64,000 nt of DNA from Gaeumannomyces sp. JS-464 (GCA_002197995.1 NGZR01000001.1:9796001-9860000); one strand, 5' to 3'; counted from the stretch's first letter, positions 1 through 12,900 are shown. Numbers and translations: made by a program. The notes: generated from the sequence alone by a model not told the origin.

Positions 1-2389
1 AACTAAAAAAACGCAAGCGAAAAACCGGTAAAAAAGTGGCATTTTAACCGCATTTTAAATTTAAAAAAAACGCTCGACGTATTAAAATACAAAATAAAAT
101 AGGCGGCTTTTTATAAGCTAACTTGGCAGCCGTTACGAGATTTGGAAAAAACGGATAATAAAATCCAGGATTTTTATAAAAAACATCCCAATAAGCTAAA
201 ACTATTGGACTAGTAGCGAAATTTAAGCGAAACACCGGCACCGAACTAGCGTATAACCAGCTTAACTTAACGCATTAAAAAGGAACAACCCGTTTAGCGA
301 CGTTTTAAAAAAAGGCCTAAACGTGCACCTTAGTTTTAACTAACAGCAAAAAGCTGCAAAACGAAGGAAGAAAAAAAGCGAAACGAAAGCGCAAAATAAT
401 CGGGCTATTAAAAACGAGCCTATTTTAAATTAAAACCATGCATTAATAATAATTATTTATTTAATTTTTAAACGCACGCCGGTAATTTACCAGGAATAAC
501 CGCGTAAAGCGGGAAAAAACACCAGCGAAACGCCGACGATAAAACGGGTTCGCAGTTAATACAAAACGGCGCGAAAACTTTAATAGCAAACATTAATAAT
601 GTAAACGCGAAAACGCGTCGAAAAAAAAGCGTAACGCTAGCTTCGAACGGCGTGCTCCTCGTTTTTTTTATTTTTTTTTTATCGTCGTTTTCGGCTTTTT
701 TTAAAACTTTGGTATATTTTAACGCTTTTATTTTGTAAAAATGGCTAATATATTGGTATTAAACGGTAATAAACTCTTTTTTATAAACGGTTTTGCCAGT
801 TATTTAAAAGTTAAAACCAAAATCTTTACCGCGGAAACGAAATTAAAAAAAAATGCAATTAATACACGAACGTTAAAAAAAAAATAGGGAAAAACCGCAC
901 GTAATATACCAAATTTAAAGCATTTTACTGCTTTGGATCCATTTTTTATCGCCAAAAAGTTAATTACGTACGAAACTAAATCAGCGCTTAATAACGCGAC
1001 GAAATAACCTTTTCGAAACCGGTATTTTAAAAAAAAGCCAAATTAAATAAATTAAACGGCGGAAAAAAAGCGGAACATTTACGGCACAAAAGCGTTAAAA
1101 GCCCGTTTCGTTATAATAGTTCCAAATAAACGTTTCCAAGCTAATAAAAACGGAAATAAGCTTAAATACCGCTTTACCGATAGCAAAACGACACGCTTTT
1201 AGCATAACAAAAAGCTTTTAACATTCGCGTTTATTCGCCTCGTTCGGAAATTAGTAGCTTTTATTTTGCAACTCGTCGCAATTTATAATTTAAAAAATTT
1301 TAACAACGCCGATAAACTAAACGAAATTATAAAAATTTCCTTTTATAAAAATGCAAATTTATACAGCGAAACGTTAACGGAACCGAATTAACCAAACTAA
1401 AAGGGAAGAGTTAAGCGAAAGCTTAGGAAAGCGCTAACGAAAACAACCTTTTTACACGTTTTGCGGCGCGCGTAACATTAATTGCAGTTAACGAAAATGC
1501 CGGTGCGATTAACCGTTACTCGTTCGAAAATAAAAAAACGCTATGCTTTTACTAAGGTCAAAATCGGCATTTTAATGTTTATCGTTAAAAGTACGATAAT
1601 AATTACCCGCGTAAATACGTAAGTAAAACATATACGACGAAACGCGAAAAGGTTAAACCCAAATACTTCCAAGTTTGTTTTAAATGGGCGTTATAAAAAC
1701 GATAAAAAAAGGAGGAATTTAAAAATTTAAAAAAAAAGCAAAAGGATAACGAAATTATAACGGCGAAACGAAGGCACGTTAACGCGGAAAGGGAAAAGAT
1801 AAGTGGTAATAATGCCCGACCGTAATAGTAAAAAAAGAAAAAAGCAAAAGGTTAAAATTTGGCAAAAAAACGAAAAGCAAAAGGTAAAGGGAGGAAAAGC
1901 ACTTAAAAGCAAAGCGAAAAGGCGGCGCTTTTCCAATTAAAAAAGCACGTTTTATTACTAGCGATAACGCGCCGCGCCACGATTAAAAAAGCGACGCCGC
2001 GCTAGGGAAACGTTGCTAAATAGTAAAATTTAAGCAACATTTCGCCGGAAAGCCTTATTAAACTAATGCGGAAAAAATAATAACGCGATGGTATTAATTG
2101 GCAATTAAAAAACCAATTGCGGTTTAAAAAGGGGGTATTATTACGGGACTAAGCTTAGCACATTTATATGTAGTTATAAATCCGCCGGCCTTTTACGAGG
2201 CTAGCGAACTTTCCTTTTTCGTGCAATAACAAGTTTTTAACCTAGTACCCAGCTGTAACGCCGTAATATAAATCCTTTTTTAATTGTTTTTTTAACACTT
2301 TTTATTATTAAGGGCTAAACTAGTACAATTTTTAATATTTAAATTATGTTTTTAATTTAAATTTAATTTTAAAGTCGAACGTTTTAACT
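1..2389. other. Unidentified RIP-mutated AT-rich sequence
   Basis: This stretch is AT-rich, dense in TAA and TAG in every frame, and has the TpA-rich look left by RIP. Short open stretches exist on both strands, but none resembles a protein I recognise. A forward-strand stretch around 1200-1800 gives a basic, Lys/Arg/Asn-rich product if stops are ignored, so an old transposon is likely. The family cannot be named from what is left. From about 2390 rightwards the sequence becomes recognisable as the 3' end of a gypsy element. I see no functional gene here. Confidence 0.6.
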
Positions 2390-2888
2390 TTTTTATAACG
2401 TTAATACCACGCCGAATCGCGCGCATTTTACTTTTAAACCACTTTTTTTTTATTTACGCACGCGTTCGAAATAAGCATTAAATAAGCGACGTTTTTTAAT
2501 AGCTTCGATTTCGGCTTTTAATTGTTAATACTGCTTATTAATAAAGCGAAATTGTTTAAAAAAAAAAACTTAAAACGTCGCAATTTAAACGGTTTTAATT
2601 AAAAAACTCCACGTATTAAAAAAAAAATTATAAAAAAGCTTTACACTTTTTACGCTTTAAACCCTCGTAATAAAAAAAGCAAAAAAGCATTTTAATAAAA
2701 GAAAAAAAACTTAAATAAATAAGTTTAAACGTTAAAGGGTTTTTTTCGCGAAAAGACGTTTTCGTACCTAATTAAACATATCGTTAATTAAAAAAAAAAG
2801 GAAACGGTATAAAAAAGTACTTACTACTAACGAAAAGCAAAATAGCGAAATATAATTAAAAGAATGTGGTTTAAAAAGGAAAACTTAA
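2390..2888 (-). pseudogene. RIP-destroyed antisense ORF of the gypsy element
   Basis: This segment lies directly left of a gypsy LTR and aligns base by base with 31520-32000, which occupies the same position before another LTR of the same family. In that better copy the minus strand reads as a short basic N-terminus, a Cys-containing patch and a Lys/Glu-rich coiled-coil-like tail. Here the same frame is broken by many stops. Finding the 3' end of one element immediately before the LTR at 2889 means the LTR belongs either to an element extending left or to two elements that share it. No current function is expected. Confidence 0.55.
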
Positions 2889-3313
2889 TATTACAACCAA
2901 ATATAAAAAGCTAATAACGGGGTAAAAATTTAAAATCCTGCCTCGTTAAGCACGTAACTTAAAAGTTTAATTAAGTTGGATTTTTGGATTTTTCGACAAA
3001 TCCACAAATTTAAATTTTTTTTTAAATATTTTAGCAAATTTACAAATCCAATTTAAAATTTTAAATCTTTTAACAAATCCAAAAACCGTTAAAAAGTGGT
3101 AATGCATAAATAAAAATTGGATTTCCTATTATCCCAAATAGTTTTAATAAAAACTTTAACATTAATTAATTTAAATTAGCTTTTAAGCATTTTTTAAAAT
3201 AAGCAATTAAATTATCTTTATAAGTTACGTGTTTTTCTATTCCCCGAACTAGTAATACTATTTTATTTATTTTTAAAATGCTTTATTTTAAAAGCAAACT
3301 TTTAATTATAACA
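2889..3313 (+). repeat. Gypsy LTR A
   Basis: The LTR begins TATTACAACC (TG mutated to TA by RIP) and ends TTATAACA. The other copies show that the intact ends are TGTTACAA and TTGTAACA, which form an inverted repeat. Homologous LTRs lie at 8410/18038, 20342, 23616 and 32038. The sequence is strongly AT-shifted. It is followed directly by gag-like sequence, so it works as the 5' LTR of the body to its right, and it is preceded by the 3' end of another body. Confidence 0.8.
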
Positions 3314-4501
3314 TTTTAACTAATTTTAATTAACATTTCGTAAAAAGAAAAAGCAATGCAATTATAATAAATAGTAGTAAAAAGCTTAAAAAGGCAAAAA
3401 CTACGGTTTTTACTTTTAACGGTGTTAAATATAACTTTAAAAAAGCTACTAATATAATTAACCTTTTTAAACTTATAACGAATAAAATCGCTAAAAGTTA
3501 CACCGAAGTAAAGCAATTAACCGTAAAATTACTATTTTTTAAAAGCACTAATTACGGTTTAAACGTACAAATTGCCGTTTTTAAAACTTTTTTACGAAAA
3601 AAAACGGTAAATTTAAAACTTTTTTTACTAAAAGCAAAAGCTATTTTAAATTTTACGAACAGCACTTTATAAACAAAAAGCAAAAAGTCGCTTACGCTAT
3701 TACTAAATTAAACGCTAAAATAAAAACATAGTTTTAACGAACTTAAAATAACTATTTTAAAAAAATATAAAAATAATTAAAAAACTATAAACTTATTTTC
3801 GTTAACTTCGAAACATTCGGAAAAAAGGTTGGAAAAGTGTTTAAAATAATTAATAAAACTCGAATTACTAAAAAAAACCTATTAACTTTTAAATAGCAAA
3901 AGCCGTAGTTAAATACGTAATAAACTTTTAACAAATTATTATTAAACTCGATTAAAATAACGTTACGTTAATATTGCACTTTTATAACGGATTATACGAA
4001 AACGTAAAAAATAAATTTGAAAAACAAAATCGCTTAAAGTATTTTACGAATTACGTTAAAAACGCGGTTCGCATTAGCGATAAACTATACGAATAATAAT
4101 AATAAAAAATATAGTTTTAAAAGTGCGGTATAAAATAATAAAGTTAACTAAAAAAGCGAAATAACAGCTTATTACAATTTACGAAACATTTTTAAACTCG
4201 ATGGATTTTAATGCGAAAGCCGCTTATTAATAGTAAAAATATTAAAAAAAGTAAAAGCAAAACTTAAAAAACGGGAAATGTTTTAAATGCGGCTAAACCG
4301 GCCATATTAAAACAAACTGCTTTTAATAGGATAATAACCGCCAAATAGCTAACTTTTAACGATTGTAAAAAAGCTTAGCACAAAGCGGTGTTTTAAACTA
4401 GCGTTTAACTAAACAAATTGTTATAACAAATTATACGTTACATATTAATCCGATAAAAAAGCTATTAAATAATACTTTCGGAAATTACAAAACATCGTTA
4501 T

Positions 4502-5046
4502 TATTAAAAAAAACTAATGTATTTAGCTAAGGTTAGGTGCATAAGCCCTACCTACCCCGCATTACCTACCTTGTATTACCTACCTTATACTTTTGTGGAT
4601 TTATGCATAAGGTCGGCCTATAACGTGTTATAACGTTTAAGTTAGCCGTTGTAAAGCTACCTAATTCACCTACTTTGCACGCGCTAAAGCAGGGGTGAAA
4701 AACGCACAAGTTAAATTTGAAAGCTTAACGTAAAAATAGCTTTAATAGCCGTGGGTCGATTTTTTAATTTCCTTATACAAAATAATTTTTCGGAAAATCG
4801 CGTGCGGTACTGGAACCCGTTTAAGCGGGGGGCCCGCGGGATTAATGTTAAAAGGTATATAAAAAAAGCGACTATTAACGCCCTTTCTTTGCAATATAAG
4901 CCTGTACCACCTACTAAGCTTAAGGCTTTACTAGCACTACTTATAATGCTTAACAAAGCCCGTATTAATTAAACGTAACCTTGTTTATTACTGTAATTAA
5001 CGCAAGCACGCCCCAATTAAAACCCTATATTTTTACAATTATATAT
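4502..5046. mobile_element. Unclassified insertion in gypsy body A
   Basis: Alignment of body A with body C (21901-21990) shows about 545 extra bases here. They are less AT-shifted than the host and include a run of ACCTACC direct repeats around 4545-4590 and a GC patch at 4825-4840. A 73-codon open frame (4751-4972) is present, but its product resembles nothing I know. I could not find convincing terminal repeats; short TTAT sequences at both edges might be a target duplication. It could be a hAT-type MITE or a fragment of a larger element. Confidence 0.45.
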
Positions 5047-6338
5047 AAAGCTATTAAAATCGAATATAATAACGAAAAAAACAACGGATTGTTTTTACGT
5101 TTAAAAATTTAAAAGGAAAAAACGACGTTGTTTTTCGCTAAACTTAAAAAAGGTCGACTTTAATAAGCGATTCGAAAAAAAATTAGCTCGAAAAAAGCTT
5201 TTAAATTAAACACCCCTTTTTAAAAATCGAAAAATTTCGATATTAACGTCGAAATAAAACAAAACAAGCAAAACATTACTATTGTTTAGTTTTAAAAACA
5301 CGCTAAACAAGTATAAAATGGAACTAATAATAAGCCGTTCGAACCGCCACTTTTTAAAACCCCGAATAATAATAAACGCCGGTACGTTTTTACACTATTC
5401 GACGTTTTAAAGTGTTTTTAAAACGTTAAAATTTTAAAACATTTTAATAAACCGTTATATTACGCCACCCCGGCGAATAAAAACGACGATTAACTTTTAT
5501 TATAATTTAATAACTAACAGGAAATTAAATATGTTAAATACCGGTTCGATAACGCAAATAAGCTAAACAAAATTGCGTTAAACTTTAAAAACCACCCTAA
5601 TATTAATTTAAAGCACTTTAAAAATTTACACCTTTTTTAAGCAAAATGCATTTACGGAAAATGCAAATTCCACTTACAACTTAAACTTAAACACGATTTT
5701 TTTTACGAAAATTAAAAACGAGTTTAAAATTAAACCCCGTTTAACATTTTAATCACCACGGTAAAAATTAATATAAATAGGCAAGTTTATAACAATTTTT
5801 AAACTTAGCAAACGGTATTTAATGCTATTTGTTATTAAAACGTTTAATTAAAAAAATGCGAAATTATAATATGTAAAAAGCATATAATATAAAAGGCAAA
5901 AGCTTAGCATTAAAAAATTACGTAAACGTACGTCCTGTTTAACCCGGATAAAAAAACGAACGTATAATATTCGTTTTTTTTATTAAAAAACTAAATAAAC
6001 TATTTAATTAAAAGCGCGAAATGAAAAAAGAAAAAAAACTAATAAAAACCTTTGCAATAGTAAAATCGAGTTAACCGTACGATTTACTAACGTTTTAAAT
6101 AAAATATTAAAAAAAAAGGTTAAAGTAAATAATCGATTGCAAAGTATAAAGCGATTATATATCGTTATAAACGGTTAAACGGTATAAAATTCCCACGAAA
6201 TGGAAATATTAACCGTACTAATTAAAAACGGTTAAAAAAATACTTATCGCTTATAATAAAAAATAAATTAATTAAAAAACACAATTTGTAATATTACGCA
6301 AAAAATGGGGAAAATGTTATTATTATATTAAATAAGCT

Positions 6339-6411
6339 GCTTTCGTGGTATAATAGTTTAACACCGGGCGGACCTTTTCGAAAGTCGCGGGTTTAACTTT
6401 CGCCGAAAGCA
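6339..6411 (+). other. tRNA-like sequence (SINE head, not functional)
   Basis: Exactly 73 nt long. The ends pair perfectly over 7 bases (GCTTTCG with CGAAAGC) followed by a discriminator-like A. A D-arm-like A-box region follows the 5' strand, and a T-arm (GCGGG, 7-nt loop, TTCGC with G-U pairs explained by C-to-T change) lies at 6387-6403. The anticodon arm does not fold into a standard 5-bp stem with 7-nt loop, so no anticodon can be read. It is the RNA polymerase III head of the insertion rather than a working tRNA gene. Confidence 0.55.
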
Positions 6412-7146
6412 TAAAAAACCTTTTATTTTTCGAATTAAAAACCCCGCTTTACTGGAAAAACGCGATTAATAACAGCTTTATTACGTGTTTAAAACACGTG
6501 TAAAAACTTAAAAAAGCTACAAAAAATGCAATTAAAAATAACCTTTAAAAAACAACACGAGGGATAAACGCAAAGTAATAAGCATAAGTTTTACTTTTAT
6601 TCGCCACGGTATTAAACGGTTTGTGCCACTCGTTTAGCTTGCAATACACGGGGTCGCTCTTTCGAACCGTATATAAAAGGTTTAAACTGGAAATGCACGT
6701 GGGAAAAAATAAGTAAAAAAATAAGCATAAAGCCGATTAAACTGGTCCCCCGAACGGCGCACCGCTTTAAAACCTAATCGATAAAAGCTAACGTACGTGC
6801 ACGTAAAAATTGCCTTTTAAAACAAAAGGCAGGCATATAGCAACGATAAAACAAAAATAAAAAGAAAACAAAAAACCTAAGCAATCGCTAATAAGCATAA
6901 TATCGGTAAAACGCGTATAAACGCGCTTGCGCAAAGCTATATATAATACGTTTGCTAATACCGAAAACGTAAAAAAGCAGTCGTGCAAAAAAGCAAGCAA
7001 AAAGGTTAAAGCGAAAAAACAAATAGCGAAAGCTTATTAACAAACGAAGGGTTTTTGCTTAAAACATCCAATTGTACTAAGGTTTCCCTTTTATATAAAA
7101 CTAGCAAAAGCATCGAGGTTTGTATAAACATAACGGTAATATAAAC
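6339..7146 (+). mobile_element. SINE-like insertion with tRNA-like head
   Basis: Body A is interrupted by about 0.8 kb starting with a tRNA-like sequence (6339-6411). The flanking host sequence is repeated on both sides: TATATTAAATAAGCTG at the left edge (ending about 6339) and TATATTAAATAAGTTA at the right edge (about 7149-7164). The two differ only by RIP-type changes. A duplication of this length is typical of target-primed reverse transcription (LINE/SINE) and not of LTR elements (5 bases) or Tc1 elements (TA). No long ORF is present, which fits a non-autonomous element. The length is long for a SINE, though fungal SINEs of 0.5-0.9 kb are known. Confidence 0.6.
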
Positions 7147-7175
7147 AATATATTAAATAAGTTAAATATAAAAAA

Positions 7176-7446
7176 TGTCGGATAGTTATTCCGGCGCATG
7201 CATTCGAGGGATTTAAAGGCTTAGGAGGCTTGGGAAGCTCCCAAAGCCTACAAGGCTTACAAGGCCCACGTAACTTAAAAGCCTAAACCCTTTCGCAGAT
7301 AAAAGGGGGCTTATTAGCCCCCTTTTTGTAGCTAAATCTCCTTCCTCTTTATGCACAATAAAAAAACTTTTCCGGATTTATAAATCTTTATTTATCACCT
7401 TTAACGAAGGGCTTCGAGCTTAACAAGAGTAACACACCTACTAATA
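7176..7446 (+). repeat. Solo LTR of LTR family 2
   Basis: It begins TGTCGGATAG and ends CTACTAATA (CCAACA before RIP), and is flanked by AAAAA on both sides (7171-7175, 7447-7451), a 5-base target duplication. An inverted copy sits at 32240-32511. It contains a GC-rich stem (AAAGGGGGC with GCCCCCTTT) and a CTTAGGAGGCTTGGGAGGC-like block. It has no internal element, so it is a solo LTR left by LTR-LTR recombination. It is far less RIP-mutated than the gypsy body around it. Confidence 0.75.
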
Positions 7447-8409
7447 AAAAAAATGTTATTTTTAAAAGATTTTAGTTTAAAAAAAACAATTTACGAATAA
7501 ATTAAGTTACTAGTTAAGTTTAATAAGGAAAGCTATAAGTTATTAAAATGGGTTATTAATTACGAATTTTAAACCGTAAGTATAAAAAGTAATAAAAGGA
7601 GGTTATAACGGTAATAAAATTTAGCAATCCACTTTTGCATTTAGCATTAATAAGTACGCGATTATTTAAAGCGGAAAGCGATTAAAACAATTAAATTAAC
7701 ATTAACGAACGGTTTGCGAGTGTTTTAAAAAAAATACTACAAATACGAAAAATTGTTTAAGAAAAACTTAAAAACGGTGCTTTTTAAATATAAACCGTTC
7801 GATTTGGAAATTAAATTTAAACGAAAAATATAACTTAAATACTAAACGTTGTACTAGTTAACTTTTAATAATAAAAAGTGCTAAAAGATTAATTAAAAGA
7901 AAACTTACGAAAAGGACATATTAAACTTTTTAATTTTTTTAGTAAAATACAGGATTTTATAAAGAAAAAAAATGGGACGGAACATATATGCGTCGATTAC
8001 CGCTTATTAAATAAAACTATAGTTAAAAATCGATATCCTTTACTTTTTATCGACAAGTTACGAAATAAGCTTGGTTAAACCCAGTATTTTACGGTTTTAA
8101 ATTTACGAAAAACTTATAATTTAATACGGATTAAAAAAGGTTAACAGTGGCTAACGGTTTATAAAATAAAATTTAAATACTACGAGTTTTAATAATAACT
8201 TTTGGTTTTACTAATATATTAACAACGTTTTAAAAAATAATTAAGCATATATTGCGAAAGTATTTTAACGTTTTCGTTTTCGCATAGTTAAATAATATTT
8301 TAGTTTTTTTAAAAACGATGGAAAAATATAAATAGCACGTATATAAAATGTTTTAAAAGCTGTTTAACGTAAAACTTTTTATTAAATTAAAAAAGTGCGA
8401 ATAGCACAT

Positions 8410-8645
8410 TGTTACAACCAGCATGCAAGCTTTAAAAAAAGGGTAAAAAAGGGGCTTTAAATGCGGCTTTTATCCCGTTTACGTTAAAAAGCGAAAGCAT
8501 GTAACTAAATAAGTTATTTTAGTAAAAAGGATTTGTAAATTTGTAAAAATTTAAAATAAAGCTACAAATGCGAAAAGGATTTGTAAATTTGTAAAAATTC
8601 CAAACAAAACCACAAATTTAAAAACCGGTAAAAAAAAATCGCGTA
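8410..8645 (+). repeat. Gypsy LTR B, left part
   Basis: Starts TGTTACAACCAGCATGC, the best preserved 5' end of this LTR family. It is cut at 8645 by a Fot1 element. The TA at 8644-8645 is the target site, and the LTR resumes at 18038 with the duplicated TA. Joined, the two parts give an LTR of about 440 bases. The GGATTTGTAAATTTG motif repeats internally. Confidence 0.8.
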
Positions 8646-8743
8646 ACGTGGTTTATTAGCAAGTCGCGAATATTACCAAATCGCGCATTTTCCATCGCGA
8701 CACGCGTTTCCCACTTCCAACTTTAATTTCTTAACAACCACAA

Positions 8744-10396
8744 ATAGCATCGATATCGAAAAAAGCTAAAATTGTTTTTACCATGCAAGTAATCCAATTT
8801 ACTCGTGGATTAAATTTGCGTTCGGCAGTTAAAATTTACGATATTCCTAAATTTACCATGCGCGACTAACGCGCCGGCCGACCTGCTTAACGCGACAGCA
8901 TGCCCAAATTACGAAAATTAACGAAATCCGAAAAGAAAGCGCTTGTTAAATACATATTTAAGCTGGACTTTCGCGCATTTCCTCCCTGGCTTTTTGGTGT
9001 TAAAAATATGGCCAACCGATTGCTCGCCGAACGCGACGCGGGCACCGTCGGCAAATGCTAAGTCGAAAAGTTCGTTAAACGCCGCGCAAAGCTCGGCACG
9101 CGCTAAATTCGAAAATACGACTACCAAAAAGCCAAATGCGAAAATCCTAAGCTCGTATTTGCGTGGTTTAACTTTATACGGAACATTATAGCTAAATATA
9201 GCATTTTAAATAACGACATTTACAATTTCGACGAAACCGGCTTTTTTATAAGCATAATCGCCGCCGTTATGGTTATTACAACGTCGAAAGGCCGTAGTAA
9301 AGCAAAACTGGTTTAGCTTAACAACCGGAAATAGGTTACAGTTATTTAAAGGGTTAATTGTTACGGTTAGGCGGTTTTTCCTTTTATTATCGTTAAAAGG
9401 CAATATTACTTGGCTAATTGGTATTTAAAAACCGACCTTTCACGTAATTAGGTTATCGCAATAAGCGCTAACGGGTGAACTACGAACGAACTCGGCTTAA
9501 AATGGATTCGGCATTTCGATAAACATATTACAGCTCGTTTTACGGGGTTTTATCGTTTGTTAATACTAAACGGCCATAAAAGCCACCACTCGACGGATTT
9601 CGAACTTTACTGCCAAAAATATAATATCGTTACGCTTTATATGCTTTCGCATTCGTTTTACTTCTTTTAGCCGTTTAACGTTAAGTGTTTTAACCCGCTA
9701 AAAAAAGCGTACGGTTAATAAATTAAAAACTTAATAAGGTTACACGTTAATTACGTAATTAAAGTCGAGTTCCTTTCGGCGTTTAAAGCGGCATTTTTTA
9801 ACTCCATAACCGAAAAAAACATTTAAAAAGGTTTCCGAAAAGCTGGTTTTGCTTTTTTTTAATCCGGATTTAGTTTTAAAAAAGCTGGATGTAAAGCTAC
9901 GGATTTTAACTCCCCCGAAGGAGCTTTTAAGCGACGCTAAACTTTGGACTTCCAAAACGTTTTAAACAGCTAAAAACGCAACTTCGCAATCCGAACACAT
10001 TAAAACTCGGATTTCCAATTACTAAAGCAGCTTTCCGATATTTATGCTAACGGCTGTAAACCAGTTAACGAAAAAGGCTAAAGCAATTATGCATCGGGTT
10101 AACCTTTTAAAAAAAAAGTGCTTTAAGCTACGAAAAGCGAACAAGGTATTAAATAAACGCCGAAAAGCCAAAAAATCACGTGTTAAATTAAAAGGGTTAT
10201 TTATTATAAACGAAATACGAAATGTTTTGGACTAGTAAAAGCTAAATGGATAGTTATAGTAAGAAATACGCGATTATAAAGGTTAAAAAAAAAAGGCGAC
10301 GATAATTTATCGGCGATGTGGCACTTGCGGCAAAACCGGACATAATACGCGCATTTGTTAAAAAAAAGTAAAAATGTTCGATATATATAATTCCGA
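8744..10396 (+). pseudogene. Fot1/pogo-type transposase, RIP-inactivated
   Basis: This is a DDE transposase of the pogo/Fot1 group. Seen in order: an N-terminal helix-turn-helix region (8770-8900, ending in a GRPA block), a CENP-B-like second DNA-binding region (8940-9130), the first catalytic motif YNFDETGF (about 9220-9245), the LILNGHKSHH region (second acid changed to Asn by G-to-A), the HSF...PFNVKCFNPLKKAYG block (9650-9715), and a C-terminal CX2CX4HX4C knuckle (10312-10357). The likely original start ATG is now ATA at 8744. Several stops (TAG/TAA from CAG/CGA/CAA) break it. The copia element at 10400 interrupts the last codons; the frame meets TAG at about 17928. Confidence 0.85.
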
Positions 10397-10399
10397 ATA

Positions 10400-10634
10400 T
10401 GTTAATTCACGTAATTTAACGCGTGCATCCAAAAAAGGCCCACGTTCGTAAAGCCGCAGGCCCACGGGCCGTGCGCTCCCACGAGCTTACAAAAGGGGAT
10501 TTTGTAATCCCCTTCCTGTAACTAGATTCCTACATAAACATGCATTACTATAAACACCAGTTCCAGATTTATAAATCTTTATTCTTTCTTTTTAGGAGAT
10601 TTCCGTGCCTATAGGAGTACCACTCCTACCAATA
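10400..10634 (+). repeat. Copia 5' LTR
   Basis: 235 bases. It contains the CACGGGCCGTGCGCTCCCAC block, an AAAAGGGGATTTTGTAATCC hairpin-like segment and the AGGAGTACCACTCCTACC palindromic end. The same sequence is found at 17689, 22460, 24631, 27688 and about 29403. Confidence 0.88.
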
Positions 10635-11089
10635 CTAATTAGTGTTGCTCGAAAGGCAATACAAATAAGCAAGGTAAAGGGTTTAACCGTTCGATACCTT
10701 CTTTTAAAGCGATTGGGTTAAACGGAAAAGCTTAAAAGCAGAGGAATTGTATTCCACTGCTCGGTAACGCGTTACACACGAGTTAATCGAACAATAAAGG
10801 CACCTTCCTAAAACAGGCGATTAAACTTTTGTTTATAAGATTTAAACAACTGTGAAAAGGGCGTTACGTAATCCCCTTAAGCACTTTCCTAAAGCAAGCG
10901 ATTGGACTCCTAAATCGATTACCCAAACGATATTGCTCGTTAACCCCCACCGATAACATGTCCGACATTTCGGAACAATAGGCGGAAAAGCTTAGCGATA
11001 AGTAACGTATAATTATAAAAAGCACGCTTTTGGTATACGAACTCCCCAAGTTTTTAGCATAAAACATTAACATCCCCCTTTTAATAAGC

Positions 11090-12900
11090 CCCTTTTACAG
11101 CCTCGGAGGATTACCTAACGAAGTTTCCATTGCTCGCCGGAACGCATGGATGCTTAAAACATTGCTTTTATACGGAAACACGCATGGTAACAACCTTTTA
11201 AACGACGTACTCGAGGATTACGAAGGGTGGGAAGCAACGCATTTCGAAAACCTCGATTAGCGGATCGCTCGAATTTTCCGCAAGCATTTGGAAGATTATA
11301 AGATCCCAATCCCCGGCCCGCCAAAGGGGAAGTTTAACGAAAGACTTATACAAGTTATGCGATGGGAATTAATTTTTAAAATAACCCTATTAACCGGATT
11401 ACAACCCCTTTTATCCCAAAATCGCACGAGTTTTAAACCAAACAGTTACCTAATCGACGCCTCGGATGCCCAAAAAACACACCGCGTTTTTTTCCCAAAT
11501 AAAACCACAGCTAAATAGGAAAATAGCCGAGATGAAATCCAGGGATTATTAAGTCGGTAAATTAAAAATTTGCCATTTTCCCGAAAATACTCCTTAATTT
11601 CATTTACGGATACGATGCTTAATTCCCCCCTTTTTAAAAACACTCGTATTAAAAAGCGCATCGATCCCCCAGCCATCCCTTTACCAAATCGACGGCTTTT
11701 ACCATTTAGCTAATCGGCAGTTCCTTAAACGCCCTCGATTAATTAATTTCCAGTTTTGCCGATCTTTAAACCCATTGTAACACCCGGATCCCACTTCGAC
11801 CGTTATATGCAATAAAAGGATCGCGGAAAATCCATTCCACCGATCGAAAAAGCACAAACCGCAATAACGTTACGCTTTCGATACGGGACCCCGACACGTG
11901 CAAAGTTCCGGTATAGGCAACTCCCCCCTAAGGAGGTTTTTTAACGCCACCATCGACAGGAACTTAATAAAGGCATTCCAAAGCGCTTGGGATAAGAAGT
12001 ACAGCTATTCCGGTGATTTATACGATATTTTGGACGATAAGATTTTGTTTTTCGCAACTACATGCGAAACCCTCGAAATACCACTTCCACAGCTCCATGC
12101 GATTTTTCCTTTAGCATTTTAAAGTAAAACCAAACAATGGTACACCCGATATATCGGTATTAGCTTTACTTTTCGAAAAATTTATATAATTTTAAAAAGC
12201 ATTTTAATACCGAGGTTAACCGATTACTGTACTATACGGATTAAAGCTCGACTATTTTCCAAATAATCCGTTTAAAGATCGCTAATACAAGCAAATCCAA
12301 TATGGAGGTTTTGCAAGCCCTTTTGGATAAATTACAAGCTTGTTAACGCGCCCTCGGCCCGTTTTACTAAAACGAAAACCAGCTTATTACGAGCATTTTA
12401 CGGGCAATTTAGGGCGTGCCGGAGCTTAAAACCGTTTTTATAAATCCTAGCCGGACTTTTAAAGGCCTATTTTCCCAATTAAAAAGCATTATGCAAATGG
12501 AAGAAAACGCACGCACCCCCGGCATTCATTTTGTAAAACGGAAGTTTAAAGATTATAAGGATCGCGGAAAGGACGATAAAAGTCGAAATTAAGCATATAA
12601 ACCCAAGTTTTCCGATTAAGCTTCCGCCCACGTCCATATATACGCGGCTGTTAAATTTGCAAAAGGCCGGATTGCAAATCGATACGCCATTTTCTTAAAG
12701 AATAACGACGATTTAAAAAGCAGTAAAAAGCATAAAAAAAGGCAAAGAACAAACCACGCAAAAGGTACACCCAATTCCTCGCATTAATAGAACCCGAAAG
12801 CACCGACGAGGAGAAATAGCTATCCTTTAATTTTAACGATTAAAAAACAAAAGAAAAAGAGGATTATAAACAGCAGCTACTTTATAACCTCCGCTACGGC
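11090..12900 (+). pseudogene. Copia gag region, broken
   Basis: Plus-strand frames with scattered stops encode a Gag-like region. A stretch at 11120-11400 reads as the N-terminal part (motifs such as ARRNAWMLKTLLLYGN and EGWEATHFENLD), and 12300-12800 as the later part, ending in a basic Lys/Arg-rich segment. The 11288-11518 portion is open for 76 codons. The assignment rests mainly on position between the 5' LTR and the integrase; Gag sequences are poorly conserved. The 5' portion is also retained in the two shortened derivatives. Confidence 0.6.

Larger units (their letters stand above)
3314..8409 (+). mobile_element. Ty3/gypsy chromovirus body A, RIP-mutated, 3' truncated
   Basis: This is the internal region of a gypsy retrotransposon read on the plus strand. 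A Gag region is followed at 4279-4320 by a CCHC zinc knuckle (CX2CX4HX4C spacing) with one stop inside. Protease and reverse-transcriptase sequence follows. The RT at about 7975-8400 still shows the YRLLNKTIVKNRYPL-type block and the active-site region. The body ends abruptly at the LTR at 8410, inside the RT thumb, so RNase H, integrase and chromodomain are missing. Three insertions interrupt it: about 4502-5046, 6339-7146 and 7176-7446. It is long dead, with stops throughout. Similar bodies start at 18244 and 20792. Confidence 0.85.

Noticed and set aside
4540..4600. ACCTACC direct repeats as a CRISPR-like or tandem array
   Set aside because: Only a few irregular short units, in a eukaryotic transposon insert; no spacers of regular size.
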